A stretch of 48,991 bases of DNA from an uncultured Lachnospiraceae bacterium. Its GTDB lineage: Bacteria; Bacillota; Clostridia; Lachnospirales; Lachnospiraceae. A program made the position numbers and the translations under genes. Positions 1-7,507 of the stretch are shown here, piece by piece. The notes beneath the pieces were generated by a model. The model searched no databases, was not told the origin of the DNA, and saw nothing but the letters and a program-made list of their open reading frames with translations. Numbering within the stretch: position 1 is the first letter of the stretch; every line of letters starts with the position of its first letter. The stretch is taken from contig CAQGLR010000027.1 of the NCBI GenBank assembly GCA_948794795.1, forward strand, positions 1 through 48,991, read 5' to 3'.

Positions 1-130
1 AATTATATATATATTATTTGATTTTATAAAATCTTTATTTTATGCGGTTATCCTGTTTGAGTTTGCCCATTTTTGAGCACACAAGTATTTTGACTAAAAA
101 TCCCATAATAATACCTGGTTTAAATATTTA

Positions 131-829
131 TTATCTTTTATAATAAATTGCAGGTATACCTTCAAATTCTACCCCTGCTGCTTCACAAATTTCATAAAAG
201 CTGCCTTTTCTGCCATTACTATGCCAGTCAAAATAAATATTATACAAATTGACATAATACTTAAATTCTTCCACAAGTAATGGTTCTACTGGCTTTTCTA
301 AAAGAATTTTATCTATCAGGTTTACTGTATTATCAAACTCTTCACGTGTAATAAGGCAGGCCTCTGGAAAATGGTGCTGTCCCAGCCACAAAAAATTTAT
401 CTGTTCATTAAAATAAAAATCTACTGTCTGCTGGTCACATTCTTCATGTATATATGCTTTCTGCAAAATATTATATGAACCATCATTATATATAGAATTA
501 TCTGGATTAAATCCATTCCCATAAATCTGGTATGCCCACCGCAGCTGCGGCATTTTATTTTTTATACACTCCCTGCAAAAATAACTGTGTAAAAGTTCTG
601 TTATTTGAAATGGCAGGCTGCGTCTTGGCAAATCTTCACCAGGAAATTTTAACTCATCAAGATACTCATGGCAAAACTGGTAAAAAATCTTATCTTCATC
701 CTCTACAGAAACATTCTCCTTAAAATATTCTACAAATCCATATAAAAAACTATTAGCCTGTTTTTTTAAACCCTTACTACGCAAATCCCAATATTTATTA
801 ATTTCTAAAATAAATTCATTATAATCCAT
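131..829 (-). CDS. Hypothetical protein, 232 aa, unrecognised family
   Basis: Soluble acidic protein rich in Tyr, Phe and Glu, with no signal peptide, membrane segment or motif that I recognise. The start at 829 is preceded by a G-run (TGGGGG) 6 nt upstream that can serve as a ribosome binding site. It stands alone: downstream is the window edge, upstream is a 450-bp gap. Its leader closely matches that of another orphan gene at 22184-22672. Size, composition and isolation resemble orphan immunity or accessory proteins of polymorphic toxin loci, but this is only an impression. The reading frame is intact and codon use looks like that of its neighbours. Confidence 0.7.
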   Translation of the reverse strand: MDYNEFILEINKYWDLRSKGLKKQANSFLYGFVEYFKENVSVEDEDKIFYQFCHEYLDELKFPGEDLPRRSLPFQITELLHSYFCRECIKNKMPQLRWAYQIYGNGFNPDNSIYNDGSYNILQKAYIHEECDQQTVDFYFNEQINFLWLGQHHFPEACLITREEFDNTVNLIDKILLEKPVEPLLVEEFKYYVNLYNIYFDWHSNGRKGSFYEICEAAGVEFEGIPAIYYKR

Positions 830-861
830 AACAATCCCCCATACCGCATTTTATACGGTTC
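827..861 (-). promoter_or_regulatory. Leader shared with 22670-22704 (promoter/RBS module)
   Basis: About 31 of 35 positions match the stretch upstream of the gene at 22184-22672. In transcript sense it contains a -10-like TATAAAAT inside the dyad ACCG...CGGT, then TATGGGGGATT and the start codon. If TATAAA is the -10, the 5' UTR would be only about 13 nt. Whether this is a copied promoter or a longer duplicated segment cannot be decided here; similarity seems to continue weakly further upstream (TTTATCT...TTTGARCC). Confidence 0.45.
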
Positions 862-1196
862 AAATAGTACAACAGATAAATCTGCCTTCATTTGCTGCTT
901 GCCACCAAAACCAATTATTACTTAAGAAGTATTTTCTAACATGCTGGTTGATAAGTTTAAATAAATCCAAGTTCATTATTATTATAACATATATCTAATA
1001 TTTTTCTTATAATTTTGCGAATACTAAATTTATATTATACTGGTCAAATTCTTTACTGCAACTTAGAGTTGCTTTTATAATTAAAAAATGTGGAAGCTCA
1101 AAAAATACATACTTGTTGTAATAAAATAAAAAAATTGATATAATCCATATAAACAACAGACAGATATCCACAATCCATATTGCCTGCAAGCCGGCA
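862..1196. other. Non-coding gap
   Basis: No convincing gene. A 60-codon hydrophobic frame on the minus strand (1007-1189) would need a TTG start without a ribosome binding site, so I do not call it. The stretch must hold the promoter of the LytTR regulator gene, but no clear -35/-10 pair stands out. A short GC-richer patch near 1180-1235 differs from the AT-rich surroundings and overlaps the peptide-like frame described next. Confidence 0.4.
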
Positions 1197-1277
1197 TTGG
1201 CTACTTTCCTATCCCCTTATTGCGGCATGGGCATACCAGATGATGAACTTATATTATATTTACTTAAGGAATTATAA
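1197..1277 (+). other. AgrD-like peptide frame (relic or very weak gene)
   Basis: An open frame just upstream of the AgrA-like regulator reads LATFLSPYCGMGIPDDELIL then YLLKEL and stop. A Cys followed by a few residues and then a Pro-acidic-Glu-Leu tail is the layout of AgrD cyclic-lactone autoinducer precursors. The frame stays open upstream to about 1104 but has no ATG until the internal one at 1227 and no ribosome binding site, and no agrB is present. It could be a decayed agrD or chance. Confidence 0.2.
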
Positions 1278-1280
1278 AAA

Positions 1281-2042
1281 ATGTACAATAATGAAATAAC
1301 AATTATAAAAACAGCAATTATAGAAGATAATGAAGTCCATGCTGGTTTATTAGAAAAATACCTTCTTAAATGGAGCAGTTACAGGCAAATTCCCTTAGAA
1401 ATAAACCGGTACTTAAGCGCAGAAGAATTTTTATTTGAATGGGAACCTGGGCTTGGTTTTTCTGTGCTTTTTATAGATATCCAGATGTATGGAATAAATG
1501 GAATTGACCTTGCAAAATCTGTAAGAAAAAAAGACAATGAAATTAATATAATATTTACTACAGGCATTACTGGCTATATGGCAGAGGGCTATGAAGTAGA
1601 AGCCTTGCATTATCTTGTCAAACCAGTTAATGAAGACAAAATCTATAAATGTATGGACAAAGTCTTTAATAAAAGAAAAAATATAAATTATATTATTGTA
1701 CACTCCAAAGATGAAATACATAAACTTGCCACAAGCCAGATTAATTATATTGAAGCACGGGGACACGGATGTGTAATTGAAATTTTTACAAAAGAAAACA
1801 ACCAGAAGCAAGTAGAACAAATTGAAATATCAGAAAGTATTTCAGAACTTGAAACCCTTTTACCAAAACAGGGATTTATTAAATGCCACCGTTCTTATAT
1901 ATGTGGTATACAAAATATACACCATACCGGAAAGACAGAGATAACATTTGACACAGGAAGCCACATACCTGTAAGCAGAAGACTGCACAAAGACGTAAAC
2001 CAGGCGTTTATACAATACTTTTCCAGGCTTTCCAAAATATAA
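1281..2042 (+). CDS. LytTR-family response regulator (AgrA/ComE type)
   Basis: 253 aa. N-terminal receiver domain: acidic pair in IIEDNE near residue 15, phospho-acceptor Asp in VLFIDIQMYG, and the conserved Lys in YLVKPVNE. C-terminal LytTR DNA-binding domain from about residue 140 (INYIEARGHGCVIEI, FIKCHRSYICGIQNI, IPVSRRLHKDV). Such regulators usually bind direct repeats upstream of peptide, exporter or virulence genes and are partnered with AgrC-like kinases; here a GHKL kinase follows 177 bp downstream on the same strand. The start is supported by AAGGAATT upstream. The likely targets are the adjacent ABC exporter genes, by position only. Confidence 0.9.
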   Translation: MYNNEITIIKTAIIEDNEVHAGLLEKYLLKWSSYRQIPLEINRYLSAEEFLFEWEPGLGFSVLFIDIQMYGINGIDLAKSVRKKDNEINIIFTTGITGYMAEGYEVEALHYLVKPVNEDKIYKCMDKVFNKRKNINYIIVHSKDEIHKLATSQINYIEARGHGCVIEIFTKENNQKQVEQIEISESISELETLLPKQGFIKCHRSYICGIQNIHHTGKTEITFDTGSHIPVSRRLHKDVNQAFIQYFSRLSKI

Positions 2043-2136
2043 CATTTTAAGGCTGATAATACCCAGGCAATCCCAGATAATAAAATAAATTTTCACATCA
2101 ACACTTTATCTTCAAGCTAATAGAAGAAAGGATAAA

Positions 2137-2172
2137 ATGCAGACTCTGTTTTTTTAACCCTTTATGTCTGCA
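2137..2172 (+). other. Possible 6-codon ORF and hairpin between regulator and kinase
   Basis: GAAAGGATAAA is a good ribosome binding site in front of ATG at 2137, but the frame is only MQTLFF then stop (2137-2157). The same bases form the left arm of an inverted repeat, TGCAGAC (2138-2144) with GTCTGCA (2166-2172), without a T-tract. It could be a translated leader regulating the kinase gene or a chance match. Confidence 0.2.
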
Positions 2173-2219
2173 CCTCAAATTAAAATAAAGATATTTATAT
2201 TTGAGGCCTGGTACAAAAT

Positions 2220-2960
2220 ATGGAATTAAAATATATAATATTAATTATAACAATATCTGCCATAACCATTTTACTGTTCACACTCTTAACAGGCAAATGG
2301 CTTTCATGGCGTATAGATAAGAATACCCTTGCTTACCAGAATGACTTACTTGAAAAACATTGCGAAGAAGTACAAAATATGTACAGACAGACAAGAGGCT
2401 GGCGGCATGACTACCATGACCATATCCAGACTATGAAAGCGTATCTTATAATGGGAAAGACCGAAGAACTTTCACATTTCCTTAATGAACTGGATAAAGA
2501 CCTTGTTGCACTTGATACAGTAATTAAAACTGGCAATATTATGATTGATGCTATATTAAACAGTAAGATTTCCTTGGCAAAATCAAGGGATATTAAAGTA
2601 GATGCTAAGGCAATAGTCCCAGAAAAACTTGATATGTCATTTTCAGAAATTGATTTAAGTCTTATAATTGGCAATCTTATGGATAATGCCATGGAAGCCT
2701 GTGCTGGAATAGAAAACCCTGGACAACGTTTTATACGTATTTATATTGATATATTAAAAGGACAGCTTTATATTTATATTATGAACTCTGCCAAAGGCAG
2801 AAGAAAACGTTCAGGAAGAATTTATAAATCAACAAAAGACGGAGCCTTCCATGGTTTTGGGCTTATGCGTATTGACAAAGTAGTGAAACGTTATAATGGT
2901 TACCTTGACAGGCAGGATGAAGACGGGGTTTTTGTAACAGAAATAATGCTTCCTTTATAA
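2220..2960 (+). CDS. Short GHKL sensor histidine kinase (AgrC-like catalytic part)
   Basis: 246 aa. One membrane helix at residues 5-26, then the dimerisation/phospho-acceptor segment with WRHDYHDHIQTMKAYL (first His of the H-box near residue 62) and a GHKL ATPase domain with N-box NLMDNAMEA and G-box GFGLMRIDKVVKRY. AgrC-type kinases typically carry five to seven membrane helices; this one keeps only one, so it either senses at or inside the membrane, depends on a partner, or lost its sensor. It forms a pair with the LytTR regulator upstream. The start has only a weak Shine-Dalgarno (GAGGCCTGG). Confidence 0.85.
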   Translation: MELKYIILIITISAITILLFTLLTGKWLSWRIDKNTLAYQNDLLEKHCEEVQNMYRQTRGWRHDYHDHIQTMKAYLIMGKTEELSHFLNELDKDLVALDTVIKTGNIMIDAILNSKISLAKSRDIKVDAKAIVPEKLDMSFSEIDLSLIIGNLMDNAMEACAGIENPGQRFIRIYIDILKGQLYIYIMNSAKGRRKRSGRIYKSTKDGAFHGFGLMRIDKVVKRYNGYLDRQDEDGVFVTEIMLPL

Positions 2961-3048
2961 GATATTATTCCATCAGTTAAATACTGCGGCAAATGCAGGT
3001 TTTTACAAGCAAGATACCAGATATTTAACCTCCAGGATAATAACCATT

Positions 3049-3081
3049 CATGCACGATAACTGCCATTCGTGCATTTTTTT
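3049..3081 (+). terminator. Intrinsic terminator after kinase gene
   Basis: Inverted repeat ATGCACG...CGTGCAT followed by a run of T (3075-3081), about 90 bp after the kinase stop codon. It separates the two-component genes from the ABC exporter pair. Confidence 0.7.
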
Positions 3082-3183
3082 ATATTAAAAGGAAATTTAT
3101 ATTATAATACAAAAAAACAAACAATATTACATTAATTTTGAAGCAACATGTATATATTACTCAATTATTAGTGCAATACTGCC

Positions 3184-3391
3184 TAAGGCATGTTTGAAAA
3201 TTGCTTTTAAACTGTCAAACTACACAAAGATTATATTACTCTGGTAAGTTCCAAATATTTTACCATAAAGCAACTGTTATGGAGACGCTGGTGCTTAAGC
3301 CTTGTTCTTTAAGGCTTTATGCACCATTGCGTATCCCATCCAAGTGCAATGTCATTTAGTTAAGCGAAACCTAATAAATTAAAGGATTTTT
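3184..3391. repeat. Hairpin element copy A1 (hybrid right half)
   Basis: The left end TAAGGCATGTTTGAAAATTG matches the terminal repeat of the complete element at 40592-40851, followed by the conserved TTATATTACTCTGG and TTCCAAATATTTTACCA blocks. The central hairpin reads GGTGCTTAAGCC...GGCTTTATGCACC. The right half diverges: GCAATGTCATTTAGTTAAGC is shared instead (in reverse) with the fragment at 26411-26495. It therefore looks like a recombinant or deleted copy fused to the next copy. Confidence 0.75.
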
Positions 3392-3642
3392 TAAGGTTTG
3401 AAAATTAAATTTATACAAAGATTATATTACTCTGGTAAGTTCCAAATATTTTACCATAAAGCAGCTGTTATGGGGACGCTGGTGCATAAAGCCTTGTTCT
3501 TTAAGGCTTTATGCACCATTGCGTATCCCATCCAAGCGCAATGCTGGCAAAGCCATGTTTCACATGGCTTTTTGTTGGTAAAATTTTGGAATTGCCAGAA
3601 CCACACAATTTGTGCACTTTTTAATTCTCAAACGCACCCTGT
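3392..3642. repeat. Hairpin element copy A2
   Basis: Nearly full-length copy in tandem with A1, in the same orientation. The centre is a perfect 13-bp stem, GGTGCATAAAGCC/GGCTTTATGCACC. The outer arms pair imperfectly (CTGGTAAGTTCCAAA... with TTTGGAATTGCCAG). The right end, TTCTCAAACGCACCCTGTA, is a degraded form of TTTTCAAACACGCCCTA. It stops about 10 bp before the ribosome binding site of the ABC gene, so the ABC promoter must lie within or before these repeats. Confidence 0.8.
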
Positions 3643-3665
3643 AATAATAAAAAGGAGAAAAAAGT

Positions 3666-5564
3666 ATGAAAAAGAAAACAAAGGCTTCTGCACAAGGATT
3701 TGTCCTAAAACATTATTCAATTATTAGTGATATTGTTTATTTTATTAAATATTTTAAAAAATATGAACCACTTGTGCTTCTTTTATGCAGCCTGGAAATA
3801 ATACTAAGCACCATCGTACCTTTAGCAGGCATTTACCTGCCTAAAATAGCTGTATACCTTGTAGTTAATGGTGCCAGCATACAAAAAGCTGCTTCTGTAC
3901 TTATTCCCTTTACTCTTTTAATAATGGCAGTTTATACACTAAGAACTGCTGCCGCATCTGGGAAATACAATTACTATAATTCACAACGTGACCATTTTAT
4001 TTCGCTTCTATTCCTTAAAAGCCTTAAAGTCCCATATAAGTATACTGAATCAGGTGAAATAAAAAAGGTATACTGGAAAGCCTATGACTCACTTTGCAGT
4101 GGTGACTGGTCAGCACTTTCCAGGATAGTTACAGGAACAACTGGCATAGCTGTAAATATTTTATGTTTCGTTCTTTATTCCACAGTAATTGGTACACTTG
4201 ATATCTGGCTGTTAATTGTACTTGATATCCTTGCATTTGCTAATTATGCATTAAATTTATGCCAGATACATTACGAAGAAACATTCAGGGATGCAATGGC
4301 AGATTCAAATAAAAAATATTACTGTGTATTAAATTCAATGGGGCATACAAAAGGTGCCAAGGATATAAGGATTTTTGGCATGAACAACTGGCTTGTACAG
4401 TTAAGGGACAAAGTAATTGAAATGCAAAGACAAATAAACCAGAAAATTTTCCATAGAAAATCACTCTTTGAAAAAGCTGGCTTTATACTGTCAGCTGCAA
4501 GGGATACTGGAGCTTATGCATTTCTTCTGTACCAGGCACTTAACGGTGCAATAGACACTGGGGAATTTGTATTGTATTTTGGAGCAATTACAGGCTTTTC
4601 AGGATTTATTACAAATATTATGAATTCACTTGCAGAATTGCGTGCTGCTGCCAATTCAACGGATTACCTGCGTGCTTATATGGAACTTCCTGAAGAAGAT
4701 ATAAACTTTGGAAACAGGCACATAAGTGAATTAAACTTTCCAATAAAAATTGATTTTAAAAATGTAAGTTTCGCTTACCAGGACATAAGTGAAGATACAG
4801 AAGAAAATACTAATGCAGCAAATAACACAGAAAAACCTGCAGGTAAAAAGCAAGTTTTCAGACATCTGGATTTATCAATAAACGCAGGTGAGAAAATTGC
4901 CCTGGTAGGTGTTAATGGAGCTGGTAAAACTACACTTGTAAAACTTCTTTGTGGAATGTACAACCCAGATGAGGGAGAGATACTGGTTAATGGCATAGAC
5001 AGAAATGAATTTCCAAAAGAAGAAATATACAGGCTGTTCTCTGCTGTTTTCCAGGAACAGCTTATACTTCCCTTTACATTAGGTGAAAATATAGCAATGG
5101 ACAAACCAGATAATATAGATAACCAAAAAGCATGGAATGCAATTTCTAAAGCTGGTTTAAAAGAATTTTTTGAAGAAAAAGATATTAACTTAAAAAAATA
5201 TATGACAAAAAATATTATGGAAGATGGGATTGAACTATCAGGCGGACAACAGCAGCGGCTTCTTCTTGCAAGGGCATTATATAAAGATGCACCTGTCCTT
5301 GTATTAGATGAACCAACAGCAGCATTAGACCCTGTTGCAGAAAGTGAAATATACAATAATTATAACAAATACAGTGAAGGCAAAACAGCATTATTTATTT
5401 CACACAGGCTCGCAAGCACAAGATTTTCAGACAGAATTATAATGCTTGAAGATGGCAGAGTAATAGAGGAAGGCAGCCACAGTGAATTAATGGCACTTAA
5501 TGGTAAATATGCAGAGATGTTCCATATACAAAGTAATTATTATGAAAAGGGGGAAACAGCATGA
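3666..5564 (+). CDS. ABC exporter half-transporter (membrane + ATPase), subunit 1
   Basis: 632 aa. Membrane domain with about six helices in residues 25-310, then an ATP-binding domain with Walker A GVNGAGKTT (about 414), signature LSGGQQQRLLLARAL (about 525), Walker B VLVLDEPTAALD (about 545) and the H-loop in FISHR. No N-terminal C39 peptidase, so it would export an already processed or leaderless substrate. A 25-residue Asn/Glu/Lys-rich insert lies between the first ATPase strand and Walker A (SEDTEENTNAANNTEKPAGK). The start at 3666 follows AAAAGGAGAA. Its stop overlaps the next gene by 4 nt, so the two probably form a heterodimer. Substrate unknown; peptide is a fair guess from the LytTR neighbours. 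Confidence 0.92.
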   Translation: MKKKTKASAQGFVLKHYSIISDIVYFIKYFKKYEPLVLLLCSLEIILSTIVPLAGIYLPKIAVYLVVNGASIQKAASVLIPFTLLIMAVYTLRTAAASGKYNYYNSQRDHFISLLFLKSLKVPYKYTESGEIKKVYWKAYDSLCSGDWSALSRIVTGTTGIAVNILCFVLYSTVIGTLDIWLLIVLDILAFANYALNLCQIHYEETFRDAMADSNKKYYCVLNSMGHTKGAKDIRIFGMNNWLVQLRDKVIEMQRQINQKIFHRKSLFEKAGFILSAARDTGAYAFLLYQALNGAIDTGEFVLYFGAITGFSGFITNIMNSLAELRAAANSTDYLRAYMELPEEDINFGNRHISELNFPIKIDFKNVSFAYQDISEDTEENTNAANNTEKPAGKKQVFRHLDLSINAGEKIALVGVNGAGKTTLVKLLCGMYNPDEGEILVNGIDRNEFPKEEIYRLFSAVFQEQLILPFTLGENIAMDKPDNIDNQKAWNAISKAGLKEFFEEKDINLKKYMTKNIMEDGIELSGGQQQRLLLARALYKDAPVLVLDEPTAALDPVAESEIYNNYNKYSEGKTALFISHRLASTRFSDRIIMLEDGRVIEEGSHSELMALNGKYAEMFHIQSNYYEKGETA

Positions 5565-7429
5565 ATACAGATTTAACAACAAAAATCCCACTTAGGGAAC
5601 ATATTAAAAATATAAAAAAAATAATGCATATTATTACAGATATGGATAAATGGTATTTCTTCTTTACAAGCATTGTCCATATTATAAATGTAATTGTGCC
5701 ATATGTACAGCTTGTTTTATCTGCTTATATACTTGATTCAATTATTGCAGGCCAAAATTTTAAAGAAGTATTTGCAGTTATATTAATTACACTTACAGTA
5801 ATTCTTGTTCTTAACTTTATAGCCAGTTCTATATGGAACAGAATGGAAGTAAGAAGAGAAAAAATATTTTTACTTTATTCATGTATGACACAGACCAGAA
5901 TGTTAAATATGGATTTCTCAAGAATTGACAGTCCAGAGATAAAAGAACTGCGTGACAGGATAAGAAGAGATAATAACTGGGGAGCAGGCATTAATTCATT
6001 ATTCTGGCAAGGCAATGCAATATTATATGGATTTTTTAATATTATTGGAGCAATTATTACTGGTATCCCAGTTATGCATTTTATAATAACTTCTGGAAGA
6101 AATTATATTATTATTGTGCTTCTTATACTTGCAATAATCCTTTTTACTATTATGAAAGCCAGTATATACTTTAAAAAGAAGACAATGCAGTTTATGTTTG
6201 GAAAAGTAAAAGAAGAAGATAAAGAAGACTTAGTTTCATTTGGATGGGATTTCGTTTCTGGCAATGGATATAATTATAAAAATGGAAAGGATATAAGAAT
6301 TTATAAAAGTTATAAACTAATGGAACGCTGGTGTACTGATGTTTTCCATAATAAAAAATTCCGTAAAAAATTAAAAGACTGTGCTATAGGATGGGCTGGG
6401 CAGTATGGTTCAGAAGACATGGCTAAAGGTGTTATAGAAGGATGTGCTTATCTTGCAGTAACTCTTGCTGCTATTGCAGCAAAAGCTGGCGCAGGTGATA
6501 TTATAAGGCTTTCCGGATGCCTGGATAAACTGGTTTCATCCATATATATCCTTATAAATGACATGGCTGGATTTGCACTTACAGCCAGAAAACAAGCAAG
6601 CACTATTGAACTTCTTGAACTTGAAAATGAAATGTATAAAGGCAGGCTTCCTGTTGAGAAACGTAGTGATAATGAATACCAGATTGAATTTAAAAATGTT
6701 TCATTTACCTATCCAGGAAGCAGCCAGCCTGCATTAAAGGATTTCTCAATGAAATTAAAAATCGGTGAAAAGCTTGCTGTTGTTGGAATGAATGGTTCTG
6801 GCAAAACTACTATGATTAAACTTTTATGCCGTTTATATGACCCTGATAAAGGAGAAATACTCTTAAATGGTGTTGATATACGCAAATTTAAAGAAGATGA
6901 ATACAGGCAGCTTTTTTCTGTTGTGTTCCAGGATTATATACTATTTCCATTTAAACTTGCACAAAATATAGCAACAGATACAGAATACAGCCAAAGTTTT
7001 GTAAAAAAATGCCTGGAAGATGCTGGTTTAAAAGAGCGTATGACAGACTCTGGTATAGATATGGAAACATATTTATATAAAGACTTTGATGATACTGGCG
7101 TAGAAATATCTGGAGGTGAAGCCCAGAAAATTGCTATTGCAATGGCAGTTTACAAAGATTCACCATTTATACTTCTGGATGAACCAACTGCAGCACTTGA
7201 CCCTCTGGCTGAATTTGAAATTTATACTAATTTTGATAAAATTATTGGCACTAAAACTGCCATATATATATCACACAGGTTATCTTCATGCCAGTTTTGT
7301 GAAAAAATTGCAGTATTCCATGAAGGCAGGCTGGTACAATATGGAAACCATAACCAGCTGCTGGAAGACAAAGATGGAAAATATTATGAAATGTGGAGTG
7401 CACAGGCACAGTATTACCAGCAGGCATAA
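5561..7429 (+). CDS. ABC exporter half-transporter, subunit 2
   Basis: 622 aa with the same architecture as its upstream partner: membrane helices in residues 30-340, Walker A GMNGSGKTT (about 407), signature ISGGEAQKIAIAMAV (about 516), Walker B FILLDEPTAALD (about 537), switch His in YISHR. The signature of this subunit departs from LSGGQ (ISGGE), as often happens in heterodimeric exporters with unequal ATP sites. ATG overlaps the previous stop (ATGA), indicating translational coupling. A hairpin follows 24 bp downstream. Confidence 0.92.
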   Translation: MNTDLTTKIPLREHIKNIKKIMHIITDMDKWYFFFTSIVHIINVIVPYVQLVLSAYILDSIIAGQNFKEVFAVILITLTVILVLNFIASSIWNRMEVRREKIFLLYSCMTQTRMLNMDFSRIDSPEIKELRDRIRRDNNWGAGINSLFWQGNAILYGFFNIIGAIITGIPVMHFIITSGRNYIIIVLLILAIILFTIMKASIYFKKKTMQFMFGKVKEEDKEDLVSFGWDFVSGNGYNYKNGKDIRIYKSYKLMERWCTDVFHNKKFRKKLKDCAIGWAGQYGSEDMAKGVIEGCAYLAVTLAAIAAKAGAGDIIRLSGCLDKLVSSIYILINDMAGFALTARKQASTIELLELENEMYKGRLPVEKRSDNEYQIEFKNVSFTYPGSSQPALKDFSMKLKIGEKLAVVGMNGSGKTTMIKLLCRLYDPDKGEILLNGVDIRKFKEDEYRQLFSVVFQDYILFPFKLAQNIATDTEYSQSFVKKCLEDAGLKERMTDSGIDMETYLYKDFDDTGVEISGGEAQKIAIAMAVYKDSPFILLDEPTAALDPLAEFEIYTNFDKIIGTKTAIYISHRLSSCQFCEKIAVFHEGRLVQYGNHNQLLEDKDGKYYEMWSAQAQYYQQA

Positions 7430-7452
7430 AAAATCCATACTATACAAAATTA

Positions 7453-7489
7453 GTTCCAATGGACACTTTTCCACAATGTCCATTGGAAC
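7453..7489. terminator. Hairpin between convergent genes
   Basis: Perfect 13-bp stem, GTTCCAATGGACA/TGTCCATTGGAAC, with an 11-nt loop in the 78-bp gap between the ABC gene and the convergent ABC-F gene. There is no strong T-tract on either side, so termination efficiency is uncertain, but position and symmetry fit a shared bidirectional terminator. Confidence 0.65.
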
Positions 7490-7507
7490 CCTGTAAATTT
7501 TATTATT

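Noticed and set aside
1007..1189. 60-codon hydrophobic frame on the minus strand
   Set aside because: Needs a TTG start, has no ribosome binding site and lies in AT-rich spacer; more likely chance.
3398..3727. 109-codon frame through element copy A2 into the ABC gene
   Set aside because: Follows from the repeat sequence, overlaps the real ABC start in another frame, and has no ribosome binding site.
3666..7429. Bacteriocin exporter with C39 peptidase
   Set aside because: Neither subunit has an N-terminal C39 Cys/His domain, and no double-glycine precursor peptide was found nearby.
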